A stretch of DNA of 64,000 nt from an uncultured Desulfuromonas sp. (GCF_963678835.1 NZ_OY787469.1:2790001-2854000); one strand, 5' to 3'. Positions 26,455 through 38,612 are shown, numbered from the stretch's first letter. Numbers and translations: made by a program. The notes: generated by a model not told the origin, from the letters alone.

Positions 26455-28182
26455 TAGTCCCTTCCCTTGCGACGGTACGATGTCTTTGACGACTAACTGC
26501 AGAGTTCTCTGGCCGCGCCAGGTGTTCATGCCGATTTGAAACAGCACATCGATTGGATTCCCGACCACTTCGTCCTGGCGCTGGGCCATGCCAAAGGCAA
26601 TACACGGCACACTGTAACCATCCTGCTGCAGAGAAAAGCGCAAGTGTTTTTTTGCCACACATGACGGACGCTGCACATGCACCTGTCGGACAACAAACAC
26701 CGGCTCAGGATTCCCCATACCAAACGGCGCCAACGACTGCAGTTCGTCATAGAGTTCCTCATCAATCTCTTCAAGAATCAGCTCGGCATCGTATTCGCGC
26801 ACGGAACAAAGCATGTCAGAGTCAAGATGGCGCTGAGCATAGCCTTCAAATTGCTCGGCAAAGCGTGTCACCTGGGTCGCATCAATGGATAGGCCGGCAG
26901 CGAATTCATGGCCGCCAAATGCCAACAAAGACTCCGTACACGCCTCAAAAGCTTGATAAAGATGAAATCCTTTGATTGAACGGGCCGATCCCTTGCCCTG
27001 CCCCGACTCCAAAGCAATCAACACGGTGGGACGATGGTAACGTTCGACCAAACGACTGGCGACAATGCCGATCACACCAGCATGCCAGCGTTCATCCGCC
27101 AACACAATGGTTAGAGCATCGTCAGCCAAGTCGCGCTCAATCCGCTCAATCGCCTGGTCCAGAACCTGTTGTTCAATCTGACGACGCTGCTGATTAAACT
27201 GATTCAGTTGCTCGGCAATCGGCACAGCAGTTTGACACGCCTCATCAAGGAGCAAATCCACCCCCAACGTGGCATCTTCAAGGCGCCCTGCTGCATTAAG
27301 CCGCGGCGCCAACTGGTACCCGACCACTCCGGCAGTCACAGCACGCACCTCGGCCACTTTGATCAGGGCAGCCAAACCGACACGCGGCTGCTGGGCCATC
27401 AGACGTAGACCACTGGCCACCAATGCGCGGTTGACACCTTGTAATGGCACCAGATCGGCAACCGTTCCCAACGCCACCAGATCAAGAACATAACGCAAAT
27501 CAGGTTCAGGATCGGGCAGATTACCTTTTTCCCTCAGGCGCGCCCGTAAAGCGATCATCACCATAAACGCCACCCCAACACCGGACAAACGCTTATCCGG
27601 ATAGGGACAGTCAGGCAGCTCAGGATTGATACAGCTCAGGGCAACAGGCAGCGTTTTCGGCGGCTGGTGATGATCGGTGATGATCAAATCCATGCCAAGA
27701 TCGGCAGCCAGCTGTGCTTCAGCATGGGCACTAATGCCGCAATCAACGGTGAGCACCAGGCGAATCCCCTGCTCCAACGTCCGACGCAGGGCCATTTCAG
27801 ACAGGCCGTAACCATCGCGCATGCGCAACGGAATATGATAGGACACCTTGACACCGAACCAACGCAAACATTGGGTCAACAACGCGGTACCACTAATGCC
27901 GTCGACATCGTAGTCACCGTGTACGGCAATCGGTTCACCCGTATCAATCGCCTGCACCAGACGATCAATGGCCGAATCCATCCCCCGCAACGTCATCGGA
28001 TCAGGGAGTTGGGAAAGTGAAGCGGTTAAAAAAGCCTGTGCTTCAGCCAGAGTGGAAATACCGCGTTGGCTTAGGAGCTGACAGACCAAAGGGGCGCACC
28101 CCAATCGCTCACTCCATTGACGCCAATCAGCGGTTTCTGAAGATTGGCGCTCCTGCCAACTTCGCTGTTGAGAGGGATGCAT
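26452..28182 (-). CDS. recJ: Single-stranded-DNA-specific exonuclease RecJ
   Basis: RecJ degrades single-stranded DNA 5' to 3' in RecF-pathway recombination and mismatch repair. The 576-residue product has the DHH phosphoesterase motifs VHGDYDVDG, VDCGIS and TDHHQPP, the DHHA1 domain with FGGHEFAAGLSID and a C-terminal OB-like part. This is the usual length. The TAA stop codon coincides with the end of a repeat element, so the last residues may have been set by that insertion. Confidence 0.93.
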   Translation of the reverse strand: MHPSQQRSWQERQSSETADWRQWSERLGCAPLVCQLLSQRGISTLAEAQAFLTASLSQLPDPMTLRGMDSAIDRLVQAIDTGEPIAVHGDYDVDGISGTALLTQCLRWFGVKVSYHIPLRMRDGYGLSEMALRRTLEQGIRLVLTVDCGISAHAEAQLAADLGMDLIITDHHQPPKTLPVALSCINPELPDCPYPDKRLSGVGVAFMVMIALRARLREKGNLPDPEPDLRYVLDLVALGTVADLVPLQGVNRALVASGLRLMAQQPRVGLAALIKVAEVRAVTAGVVGYQLAPRLNAAGRLEDATLGVDLLLDEACQTAVPIAEQLNQFNQQRRQIEQQVLDQAIERIERDLADDALTIVLADERWHAGVIGIVASRLVERYHRPTVLIALESGQGKGSARSIKGFHLYQAFEACTESLLAFGGHEFAAGLSIDATQVTRFAEQFEGYAQRHLDSDMLCSVREYDAELILEEIDEELYDELQSLAPFGMGNPEPVFVVRQVHVQRPSCVAKKHLRFSLQQDGYSVPCIAFGMAQRQDEVVGNPIDVLFQIGMNTWRGQRTLQLVVKDIVPSQGKGL

Positions 28183-28275
28183 AAAAAATTCCTAGGGGGA
28201 AACAGGTGATAGACGTCTTTATACAACAGGCACTATAGGCGTCGTGAGCTTTTTACCCGCAACTCGCTACAACAA

Positions 28276-28305
28276 AAAACAGGACCGCGACAACGGTCCT
28301 GTTTT
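28276..28305 (-). terminator. Intrinsic terminator after the secDF-TPR operon
   Basis: AAAACAGGACCG pairs with CGGTCCTGTTTT over a six-base loop. It lies 12 bases downstream of the TPR gene stop and closes the leftward operon before recJ. Confidence 0.87.
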
Positions 28306-28317
28306 CATTTACCAAAA

Positions 28318-28884
28318 TCAATGCGGCAGGCGTATATCAAAGCCGCGCCGCATCTGGTGAAGTTGCTGGCGTACCTGATCGCTGGTGATCCCTTCCGGAT
28401 TGCGTTTAAGGTAACGCTCCCAAGCGTCAACGGCCTTGGCACCATCGCCCAAATCGTCACGATAAACCAGCCCTAATTGATACAGGCTTTCGATGTGGTT
28501 CGGATCAACGTCAGCAGCCCGTAAAAAATTCCTGACAGCCTGATCATACCAGCCCAACCGACGATACATGATCCCCTGACTCGTCAGCAAGTTCGCATCA
28601 TCCGGACGCAATTCCAAGGCCCGACCATAGGCCTTTACCGCCTGCATGGGTTGATTGGCATCGAAAAGAGATTGAGCCAATTGTTGCCAGGCAATAAAGT
28701 TTCGCGGTTGTTCACGAACAACCTGCTCCAACTCGCCCAAAAGATCGTCGCCGGGTGAAATCGCCGGAGAAGAGGAAGAAACCGCAACAGACGGAGCTGT
28801 CCGCGTGTCGGCAACCATCAGACCGACGAACACTCCGGCAACAAAAGCCACCGCAACGACCAGCCACATCTTCCCGTTGTTCAC
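28318..28884 (-). CDS. Membrane-anchored TPR protein (CcmH/NrfG-like)
   Basis: The 188-residue protein has one N-terminal membrane helix (WLVVAVAFVAGVFVGLMVA), a low-complexity serine/alanine linker and about three TPR units (AVKAYGRALELRPDD, AVRNFLRAADVDPNH). This resembles the TPR part of CcmI/NrfG, but no cytochrome-maturation genes are nearby. Its location after secF suggests a role near the translocon. The start is a GTG with GGAGA close upstream. Confidence 0.8.
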   Translation of the reverse strand: MNNGKMWLVVAVAFVAGVFVGLMVADTRTAPSVAVSSSSPAISPGDDLLGELEQVVREQPRNFIAWQQLAQSLFDANQPMQAVKAYGRALELRPDDANLLTSQGIMYRRLGWYDQAVRNFLRAADVDPNHIESLYQLGLVYRDDLGDGAKAVDAWERYLKRNPEGITSDQVRQQLHQMRRGFDIRLPH

Positions 28885-28923
28885 ATGCTCTCCTTCAGCA
28901 GCCCATTTTCACCCGCCAGTTGC

Positions 28924-29838
28924 TCAGGCCGCGCTTTTTCCAGCGGCTTTCTCCTGCCAGGCAATCAGAATTGGACTGGCGACAAAAATGGAGGAATAGG
29001 TACCAACCAGGACACCAATCAACAGAGCGAAGGCAAAGTTATGGATAACACCGCCGCCGAAAAGAAACAAAGCAAGAACAACCAGCAAGGTGGTTCCCGA
29101 CGTCAGAATAGTGCGCGACAGGGTTTCATTGATACTTCGATTGACGGTCAGGGCCAATCCGGAGCCATGATATTTGCCCACATTTTCGCGAATTCGATCA
29201 TAGACAATGATGGTGTCATTGAGTGAATAACCGATAATGGCCAAAAACGCCGCAATGATCGGCAGATCAATCTCCTTGCCAAACAGAGAGAACGCCCCCA
29301 AAGTCAACAACACGTCATGAACCAGTGCCACGATGGCACCCACAGCAAAACGAAACTCAAAACGCCAGGTGATGTACACCAGAATACCGATCATGGCATA
29401 AAGAATCGCCATCAGGCCCTGGTTCCGCAACTCCTGTCCCACTTGTGGACCAACCATTTCGATACGACGCATATCAACTTTTCCTGCACCGTAAACCGGC
29501 TCGAGCGCCTCAAGGATCTGACTGCGAAGACCTTGCAGACCACTGTCACTTTCCTGCGCCCGGATCAAATACTCGTTAGCATCATCACCGAACTGTTGCA
29601 CTGTGGCATTATCAAGAACATTTGGAATCAGAGCTTTTTTAATTTCACCTGCCGTGGTGTTTTGTTCAAACCGAAGCTGAACCAGAGTACCACCGGCAAA
29701 ATCGACCCCGTAATTCGGACCACCTTTGACAATCAGCGAACCGATTCCAACAAGAATCAGGACAATGGAGAGCACGAATGCCATGTTTCGTTTACCAACA
29801 AAATCGACATTAATATCAGGTTTAATCAGCTGCATCAC
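28924..29838 (-). CDS. secF: Protein translocase subunit SecF
   Basis: SecF forms, with SecD, the proton-driven accessory complex that helps pull exported proteins across the inner membrane. The 304-residue protein has six membrane segments and the SecF motifs DFAGGTLVQLRF and YSLNDTIIVYDRIREN. It lies six bases downstream of secD in the order yajC-secD-secF. Confidence 0.96.
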   Translation of the reverse strand: MMQLIKPDINVDFVGKRNMAFVLSIVLILVGIGSLIVKGGPNYGVDFAGGTLVQLRFEQNTTAGEIKKALIPNVLDNATVQQFGDDANEYLIRAQESDSGLQGLRSQILEALEPVYGAGKVDMRRIEMVGPQVGQELRNQGLMAILYAMIGILVYITWRFEFRFAVGAIVALVHDVLLTLGAFSLFGKEIDLPIIAAFLAIIGYSLNDTIIVYDRIRENVGKYHGSGLALTVNRSINETLSRTILTSGTTLLVVLALFLFGGGVIHNFAFALLIGVLVGTYSSIFVASPILIAWQEKAAGKSAA

Positions 29839-29844
29839 TCTCTC

Positions 29845-31443
29845 CTATATGCTCAACTTCTTGATCTGACGTCCTTCAAGGACCAGATCAAAGATCAGAC
29901 GGGAAACAAAAATCGCGGTGAACATCGATGCGATGATACCGACGGATAAGGTGACGGCAAAGCCTTTAACCGGACCGGTACCGAATTGGAACAAGACCAG
30001 AGCGGCAATCAGGGTCGTAATGTTGGCATCGACAATGGTGACAAACGCTTTGGAAAAGCCTGCGTCAATAGCCACCCGAGCACTTTTCCCATGGCGTAAT
30101 TCCTCACGCACACGCTCAAAGATCAACACATTGGCGTCTACGGCCATACCAACCGTGAGGACAATACCCGCCAGACCAGGCAGCGTCAGTGTCGCTTTAA
30201 ACAACGTCAGCATGGCCATGATGAACAACAGGTTCAGAGCCAAAGCAACATTAGCCACCAGACCGGCACCGCGATAGTAAAGCAACATCATCAGCACCAC
30301 CAGCACAGCACCGATAACAACGGAGTTCACGCCTTTGGAAATGGAATCATGACCTAAAGAAGGACCGACGGTGCGGTCTTCAAGGATCTTGACCGGAGCA
30401 GGCAGAGAGCCGGCACGCAGCACAATAGCCAGGTCCGTGGCTTCCTGTTCAGTGAATGAACCGCTGATCTGGGCGCTGCCACCGGAAATACGCTCACGAA
30501 TATTCGGCGCGGAATAGATGGTATCGTCAAGCACAATGGCCATCCGCTTGCCGACATTAGCCGCCGTGATCTGGTCGAAACGCTGGGCTCCAACCGCGTT
30601 GAACTCGATGGACACATACGGTTCGTTGAAACGGGTATCAATACGCACTTGGGCATCTGCGAGCAGATCACCGGTCAGCGCGGTTTTTTCAAACACAACC
30701 AGTGGATTCTCGGTGACTTTTTTGGTCATCGGATCAACGCGGTGCTCATAAAGAACCTTGGTGCCGGGTTTGAGGTTTCCTTGCAGAGCCTGTTGAATAT
30801 CGGCGGACTCATCGACCATTTTGAATTCAAGACGGGCGGTTTTACCGAGCAGATCAATGGCTCGCTGCGGATCTTTCACCCCTGGCAACTGAATGAGAAT
30901 GCGATTATCGGACTGACGTTGCAGCACCGGCTCACTCAGACCAAACTGGTCAACCCGGTTACGCATGGTTTCCAGCGCCTGGCGCACCGCATAATCTTTG
31001 ATATTGGCGATTTCCTGATCACTGAAGCGATAATTTTTCTCGATGTAGCCGCCGGAGGCATCCAGCGTCATCGGCTCCAAGTTGGGAAAATTCTCCTGAA
31101 TCAGGGCATCGACTTCGGCACCCGCATCAGCATCATATACCGTGACCACCATGCGATCATCGCTTTTGCGCTCAATTCGCTTGAAGATTACATCTTCATC
31201 ACGCAGTAATGATTCCGTTTGGTCGACAACGCTATCCAGGCGACTTTCGACCGCTTTGTCTACCTCAACGCCTAAAACAAGATGCATCCCGCCTTGAAGG
31301 TCAAGACCGAGGTGGATGGGATCAAAGGCGTTTTTCCACCAGTTCGGCAAACTGTCTTTCATCAGCGTCGGCCCCAGTGCGAGCACCGACAACACCAGAC
31401 AAAACAGAACCAGCAATCCGCGTAATTTGATGCTGTTCGACAT
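29845..31443 (-). CDS. secD: Protein translocase subunit SecD
   Basis: The 532-residue protein has an N-terminal helix, a large periplasmic P1 domain (from LDLQGGMHLVLGVEVDK to about residue 350) and a C-terminal bundle with GMAVDANVLIFERVREELR, the conserved SecD transmembrane motif. It works with SecF and YajC on the SecYEG translocon. It lies between yajC and secF, with tight spacing to secF. Confidence 0.96.
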   Translation of the reverse strand: MSNSIKLRGLLVLFCLVLSVLALGPTLMKDSLPNWWKNAFDPIHLGLDLQGGMHLVLGVEVDKAVESRLDSVVDQTESLLRDEDVIFKRIERKSDDRMVVTVYDADAGAEVDALIQENFPNLEPMTLDASGGYIEKNYRFSDQEIANIKDYAVRQALETMRNRVDQFGLSEPVLQRQSDNRILIQLPGVKDPQRAIDLLGKTARLEFKMVDESADIQQALQGNLKPGTKVLYEHRVDPMTKKVTENPLVVFEKTALTGDLLADAQVRIDTRFNEPYVSIEFNAVGAQRFDQITAANVGKRMAIVLDDTIYSAPNIRERISGGSAQISGSFTEQEATDLAIVLRAGSLPAPVKILEDRTVGPSLGHDSISKGVNSVVIGAVLVVLMMLLYYRGAGLVANVALALNLLFIMAMLTLFKATLTLPGLAGIVLTVGMAVDANVLIFERVREELRHGKSARVAIDAGFSKAFVTIVDANITTLIAALVLFQFGTGPVKGFAVTLSVGIIASMFTAIFVSRLIFDLVLEGRQIKKLSI

Positions 31444-31530
31444 ACCGCTATCTACTCCTGTGTGCAGAGATTACAGAAAAAGAGTCTGTTCGGGGAGAAC
31501 AGACTCTGTACAGATGGGAATTCATTGAGA

Positions 31531-31842
31531 TCACGCATCCTCTTTGGTCGCGGTGATCGATGCCCGGTTGAGCTTGACCTTAACGCCTTTGTCAATTTCC
31601 ATGGTAACGACATTTTCCTGAACCGTGACAATACGGCCATGAATACCGCCGGCGGTAACCACCTGATCACCGGCTTTAAGAGCATCCAACAACTGACGAT
31701 GCTGCTTAGCACGTTTCTGCTGGGGGCGGATCAGCAGCAGGTAAAAAATTGCGAACATGATCACCAGCATGATGATCCCTTCGTAACCCGACTGCCCCCC
31801 GGCAGCAGGCTGACCTGCCATTGCGTAAGCTTCTGAAACCAT
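31531..31842 (-). CDS. yajC: Preprotein translocase subunit YajC
   Basis: The 103-residue protein has one membrane helix (IIMLVIMFAIFYLLLIRP) followed by a small cytoplasmic domain with VVTAGGIHGRIVTVQENVV, the YajC signature. It associates with SecDF. A GGAGG site is close to the ATG. It follows tgt in the common queA-tgt-yajC-secD-secF order. Confidence 0.95.
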   Translation of the reverse strand: MVSEAYAMAGQPAAGGQSGYEGIIMLVIMFAIFYLLLIRPQQKRAKQHRQLLDALKAGDQVVTAGGIHGRIVTVQENVVTMEIDKGVKVKLNRASITATKEDA

Positions 31843-31913
31843 TTAGTTCCTCCTTATGAACGATCATTCGTCATTTTCAACAATTTGAAATTCACTTTAT
31901 AGCGCGTTACGAC

Positions 31914-34093
<2,180 letters not shown>

Positions 34094-34211
34094 AAAGATA
34101 CTTAATTATTCACTTGAACGAATGGGGTTGATGAAAAAAGGCTGACAAGGGCGCTAATCATCTACGGAATCAGCAGGATTGTCAATGGTTGTCTCAGACG
34201 AAAAAAAGGCC

Positions 34212-34409
34212 TCATGAACCGTAATAGGTCACCGCATAATAGACAATCAGCAAGCCACCCAGCATCAGCATCAACCCCATCATTCGCAGGGTACGTTCGG
34301 GAAGGGGTAACATCTGCACCAACATCCGTTTCAGCCCCTGTGGCGACAAGAACCACGGAATTCCCTCAAGCACCAGAACCACACCAATGACACACCAAAA
34401 AAATTTCAT
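34212..34409 (-). CDS. DUF2065 small membrane protein
   Basis: The 65-residue protein has two hydrophobic helices (FWCVIGVVLVLEGIPWFLSP and MMGLMLMLGGLLIVYYAVTYY) with PEGLKRM-like residues between them (here PQGLKRMLVQM), the DUF2065 pattern. The family often lies near hflKC in other genomes; its role is unknown. The ribosome-binding site is weak. It is downstream of the aminotransferase gene but behind a terminator. Confidence 0.8.
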   Translation of the reverse strand: MKFFWCVIGVVLVLEGIPWFLSPQGLKRMLVQMLPLPERTLRMMGLMLMLGGLLIVYYAVTYYGS

Positions 34410-34428
34410 AACCCTTTGTTTCCATAAA

Positions 34429-34455
34429 AAAGCCCGCCGTATTACGGCGGGCTTT
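34429..34455 (-). terminator. Intrinsic terminator of the aminotransferase gene at 34480
   Basis: AAAGCCCGCCG pairs perfectly with CGGCGGGCTTT around a five-base loop, 25 bases downstream of the stop codon. Confidence 0.87.
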
Positions 34456-34479
34456 GAGAGTTTTCTTCGCCAGAAAGGA

Positions 34480-35787
34480 TCAGGCCAGATCAACCACGGC
34501 CTGATGAATCAGGTCAAACAGCTCCTGGATATCTTCCTCGGCAATACAGGAAAACGCCACACGCAGGTCCGTTTTGCCAATGGAAATGGCACCCACCCCA
34601 TATTTTTCCAGCAGATGAACACGCAGCGTTTCAGCATCAACCCCTTTAATCTTCAGACACATAAAATAGCCCGAGTTGAACGGATAGTAATCCCAGGACT
34701 CGGTATATTTCGCATTGGCCAGCACCTCTTTAACTTTGAGGGCGCGCCCTTTCATCACGGCATATTTTTCCGCTTTCTGAGCCGGGTAATCCGGGGAACG
34801 CAACGCTTCAAGAACAAAGGTCTGTCCCGGATGGGGGCAGTTGGAGATGGTTGCCCGGATAATGCCCATGGTTTTCTTTTCCAGAGCAGTCAGCACCTTG
34901 GGATTGGCTTCAGAGTTACCATCGGCAAAGGTGATGAATCCGGTGCGGAAGCCCCAGACATACTCTTCTTTGGTGGCACCGTCCAGTTTGATGGCCAGAA
35001 TACGAGGATGCAGGTTCGACAGTTTGCCAAACAGGGATTCCTTCATGGAGTCTTCATAGAACAGGCCAAAATAGGCATCGTCGGTAATGGCCACGACATT
35101 GCAACCCTCTTCAGCAACTTCTTTGATGGCGTCGACGATGGCATCACCTTCGGCAACAGTCGGCGTGTAACCACTCGGGTTGTTCGGGAAGTTGAGCAGC
35201 ACAACAGCCTTGCCTTTTTCATCGGCCACATTGCGCAGAACCGCTTTAAATGCCGGTACATTGAAACCACCATCAACCGTAAAGGTCGGGTATTTTTTAA
35301 TCGCCGCACCACAGCGGGTGGTGAAGGTAATGTTGTAATTACCCCACATCATATCCGGCAGAACCATGTGGTCGCCTTCGTTGATGAACATATCTGCAAC
35401 AATGGACAGACCATGGGTCAAGGCATTGGTAACAATCGGGTTACTGAATTCCTTGTCCGCCATGCTGGGATTTTCACTGAGCATCTTTTCGCGCCACAAA
35501 GCGCGAAGCTCGGGTTTACCCGCTGGCGGGGCGTACGGGAAAATATCTTTGGGCTCAAACGCCGGAAGTTTCTCGCGGATGCAGTTAAGGTACATGGGGC
35601 CACCGTTTTCTGTCGCAATACCAATGGTGGCATTAAAACGATGAGCTTTCTCTTTCGCCTCGGCAGATTGGGTCAGAATCCCTTTGGGGAAGAACAGGTT
35701 CTTTCCCAGATCGGATAACATTTCAAGGACGTACGGATTGCCTTCCGCCAACATTTCATTCAATTCTTGAGCCAGTGGATTCATCAT
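34480..35787 (-). CDS. Class I/II PLP-dependent aminotransferase
   Basis: The 435-residue protein carries FNATIGIATENGGPMYL at the N-terminus, NFPNNPSGYTPT, ITDDAYFGLFYED and the Schiff-base region IKLDGATKEEYVWGFRTGFI. This subgroup of class I/II aminotransferases has no fixed substrate. The start at 35787 has GGAGG about nine bases upstream (two adjacent ATG codons); the longer frame to 35817 is rejected. It has its own terminator and faces the AEC carrier divergently. Confidence 0.87.
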   Translation of the reverse strand: MMNPLAQELNEMLAEGNPYVLEMLSDLGKNLFFPKGILTQSAEAKEKAHRFNATIGIATENGGPMYLNCIREKLPAFEPKDIFPYAPPAGKPELRALWREKMLSENPSMADKEFSNPIVTNALTHGLSIVADMFINEGDHMVLPDMMWGNYNITFTTRCGAAIKKYPTFTVDGGFNVPAFKAVLRNVADEKGKAVVLLNFPNNPSGYTPTVAEGDAIVDAIKEVAEEGCNVVAITDDAYFGLFYEDSMKESLFGKLSNLHPRILAIKLDGATKEEYVWGFRTGFITFADGNSEANPKVLTALEKKTMGIIRATISNCPHPGQTFVLEALRSPDYPAQKAEKYAVMKGRALKVKEVLANAKYTESWDYYPFNSGYFMCLKIKGVDAETLRVHLLEKYGVGAISIGKTDLRVAFSCIAEEDIQELFDLIHQAVVDLA

Positions 35788-35954
35788 GAGGTCTTTCCTC
35801 CCAGTGTGAATAATCATCCTGCAGTCATCATCGGCTGCATTCCAGAGTAAAATATGATTAAATCAAGATATTCATGGCACTGTCAATGAAATAAGCAGTG
35901 CTTTCTTAAGATGTCCGGACCTCATCCGGTCTGCTCCAGACAGAGGTTTTGTCC

Positions 35955-36857
35955 ATGCTTTTCGTAAACATCATCGTACCGGTTTTCATCATCATTTTCA
36001 GTGGCTGGGCTCTGGAGCGTTTCAGTAAAATTGAACTGCATCCGCTGACAACCTCATCGTTGTATCTGTTTGCCCCGATGTTGGTGCTCAGTGCCCTACT
36101 GAAAAAGCCCATCGAAAGCCAGCTGGCCATGACCGTGTTCGGCTTCATGGCGGTGTATATCCTGCTGATGTGGCTGCTGGCTCATCTGGCCTCGCGGCTG
36201 CTGCGACTGGATTATGACAGCCGTCAGGCCATGACGTTGACGACGGTGATGATGAACATCGGCAACTTCGGTCTACCTCTGAGCTATTTCGCTTTTGGTG
36301 ATGCCGGATTGAATGTGTCCATTCTGGTGTTTGTTGCCTTCAATATTCCTCTGGGCAGCCTGGCGATCGTCATTGCCCAAGGCAAAAATGCCAGTCTGTG
36401 GGCCGCAACCAAAAATTGTTTAAAGATCCCCATCCTCCATGCCGTTGTCATCGCTCTGATCCTTAATGCCCTGCACATCAAAATGCCGGTCTTTATCCTG
36501 CGCCCCATGGAGCTTCTCGGCCAACCTGCGGTTCCAATGATGCTTGTGTTGCTGGGCATGCAGATGTCGCGTACTCAATGGCGGCTGCCGGGAGGATTCA
36601 TGCTGACAGCCAGCTTTCTACGCCTGTGCGTTGCACCGGTAATTGGCTGGACATGCTGTTGGATATTAGGAATTACCGGCATCGAGCGCAATGTTATGAT
36701 TCTGCAGACCAGCACCCCGTCAGCCGTGCTGCCGCTGCTTTATGCGCTGCGTTTTAACACCCGACCGGATCTGGTTGCTTCAACGATTATGACCACTACC
36801 CTGCTCAGTGCGGGGAGCCTGACTTTGTTGCTATATCTTTTGCCGTTGCTGCCGTAA
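35955..36857 (+). CDS. AEC family transporter (second copy)
   Basis: The 300-residue inner-membrane protein has about ten hydrophobic segments and the AEC landmarks MNIGNFGLPLSYFAFG in the first half and LQTSTPSAVLPLLYALRF in the second. It is a distinct paralogue of the carrier at 1-909. Substrates of the family are malonate, malate or other small acids. The ATG at 35955 has AGAGG eight bases upstream; the TTG at 35949 is less likely. The tandem repeat array begins 13 bases after its stop. Confidence 0.9.
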   Translation: MLFVNIIVPVFIIIFSGWALERFSKIELHPLTTSSLYLFAPMLVLSALLKKPIESQLAMTVFGFMAVYILLMWLLAHLASRLLRLDYDSRQAMTLTTVMMNIGNFGLPLSYFAFGDAGLNVSILVFVAFNIPLGSLAIVIAQGKNASLWAATKNCLKIPILHAVVIALILNALHIKMPVFILRPMELLGQPAVPMMLVLLGMQMSRTQWRLPGGFMLTASFLRLCVAPVIGWTCCWILGITGIERNVMILQTSTPSAVLPLLYALRFNTRPDLVASTIMTTTLLSAGSLTLLLYLLPLLP

Positions 36858-36870
36858 GAGTAAAAATTCG

Positions 36871-37464
36871 CTGGTGCGATTCGTTTCAAGTTGCAAACCA
36901 CTGAAGCTCAAGATCAAAGTCAAAGTCGCCGGGTTTCGTCCCGGCAGCCAACATCCTTTTGATTGGCCGCTCAAAAGGATGCAAAAACCGGCTTGAACAC
37001 CTCCTGAACCTCAGATCAACCGACAATGGGTCTGTTTCCGTGATGCTTCACAGATTCGGCTCGCCGCCCTTTAGGTCGACGAATCATGCAACTCATCGCC
37101 TGTGGTGTAAGATGTTGATAACAATTTTAAGTCGTGCTCTATCTCTGGTGTGGCACCGATAAAACGGGCGGGACGGTGCCCGCCCTTCAGTCGTGTGTTA
37201 TTGAGCAGCCAAGCCCTCCCGTTCAGCAGCGCCGAACGAAGAGAACGGTCAGCGCGATGGTCGTCGGCAACCTGTTTGAGGACTGATGCCGACTGGGCGA
37301 GTTTTGCCGACATCGCGGTGTTAGTGAACGCAGAGAGGGAACCCGTAAGGGCGCAATGACGGGAGTCGATTTTGCGGTACTTTTGTCGACGCAAAAGTAC
37401 CCCGACGTGCGGGCGCGGCAGCCCGCGTCATGTGGGCACCACCATCGCGAACGGATGAAGTTCG
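36871..37464 (-). repeat. 594-bp repeat unit B (tandem array)
   Basis: This unit starts CTGGTGCGATTCGTTTCAAG and ends just before the next CTGGTGCGATTCG, giving a period of 594 bases. It contains four GC-rich hairpins and is the reverse complement of the single copy at 4847-5452. A leftward frame at 37071-37394 is conserved with the other copy, but lacks a ribosome-binding site. Confidence 0.88.
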
Positions 37465-38216
37465 CTGGTGCGATTCGTTTCGGATTACGAACCACTGAAG
37501 GTCAAGGTCAAAGTCAAGACCGCCGGGTTTCGTCCCGGCAGCCGACATCCTTTTGACTGGCCGCTCAAAAGGATGCAAAAACCAGCTTGAACACCTCCTG
37601 AACCTGGATCCACCGACACTGAGTGTGTTTCCGTTATGCGTCACAGGTTCGGCTCGTCGCCCTTTAGGTCGACGAATCCTGCGACTCATCTCCTTTGGCG
37701 TAAATCCGTGATAACAATCCTAGGTCGCGCTCTGTCTCTGATGTGGCCCCGATCAAACGGGCGGGACGGTGCCCGCCCTGCAGTCGCGTGTAATTTAGCA
37801 GCCAAGCCCTCCCGTTCAGCAGTACCGAACGCAATAAACGTCAGTGCGATGGTTGTCGGCAACCTGTTTGAGGACTGATGCCGACTGGGCGAGTTTTGCC
37901 AACATAGCGGTGTTAGTGAACGCAGAGAGGGAACCCGTAAGGGCGCAATGGGGTTGTTATGAATCAGATGAACGAGAGGTGTTGCGTGAGATTTTTTGCG
38001 TCAGCAAGGCAGAGGGAGGAGCTATAGTCGTTCTATGGCGACGACCGATAACGCCGCTGACGTGAAAAAGATCTGCAACAACTCCGTGAAGGCTGATTGA
38101 TGACAACCCCTTGGGAGTCGATTTTGCTCCCCTTTTGTCGACGCAAAAGGGGGCCGACGGGCGGGCGCGGAAGCCCGCGTCATGTGGGTACCACCTTCGC
38201 GAACGGATGATGTTCG
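37465..38216 (-). repeat. 594-bp repeat unit C, enlarged to 752 bp by an insertion
   Basis: The unit repeats unit B from CTGGTGCGATTCG onwards. The surplus of 158 bases is accounted for by a palindromic insertion at 37950-38110. Confidence 0.87.
37950..38110. mobile_element. ~161-bp MITE-like palindromic insertion in repeat unit C
   Basis: The insert begins GGGGTTGTTATGAATCAG and ends with the near reverse complement CTGATTGATGACAACCCC (16 of 18 bases matching). Further inside, GTTGCGTGAGATTTTTTGCG pairs imperfectly with the region near CGTGAAAAAGATCTGCAAC, so nearly the whole element can fold into one hairpin. It encodes nothing evident. The other repeat copies read straight through the site (GCAATGACGGGAGTCG). 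Confidence 0.75.
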
Positions 38217-38612
38217 CCGGTGCGATTCGTTTCAAGTTGCAAACCATTGAAGATCAAGATCAAAGTCAAGGTCGCCGGGATTCGTCCCGGCAGCCGACAC
38301 CCTTTTGACTGGCCGCTCAAAAGTATGCAAAAACCGGCTTGAACACCTCCTGAACCTGGATCAACCGACACTGTGTCTGTTTCCGTTATGCTTTGCATAT
38401 CCGGCTCGCCGCCCTTTAGGTCGGCGAATTGTGCGTCTCATCAGCTTTGGCGTAAAACGTTGATAACCAATTGAAGCTGCACTTTATTTCTTCCGTGGCA
38501 CCGATCAAACGGGCGGGACGGTGCCCGCCCTGCAGGCGTGTGTTATTAAGCAGCCCAGCCCTCCCGTTCAGGAGTAGCGAACGCAATGAACGTTAACGCG
38601 ACCTGTGGGCGA
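38217..38612 (-). repeat. 594-bp repeat unit D, truncated
   Basis: It follows unit C directly and matches the first ~395 bases of the unit, losing similarity after AGCGAACGCAATGAACG. Downstream lies the end of the TRAP operon. Confidence 0.82.

Noticed and set aside
34387-35718. Long 443-residue frame opposite the aminotransferase gene
   Set aside because: Antisense shadow of a clearly recognisable PLP enzyme; no ribosome-binding site and no domain.
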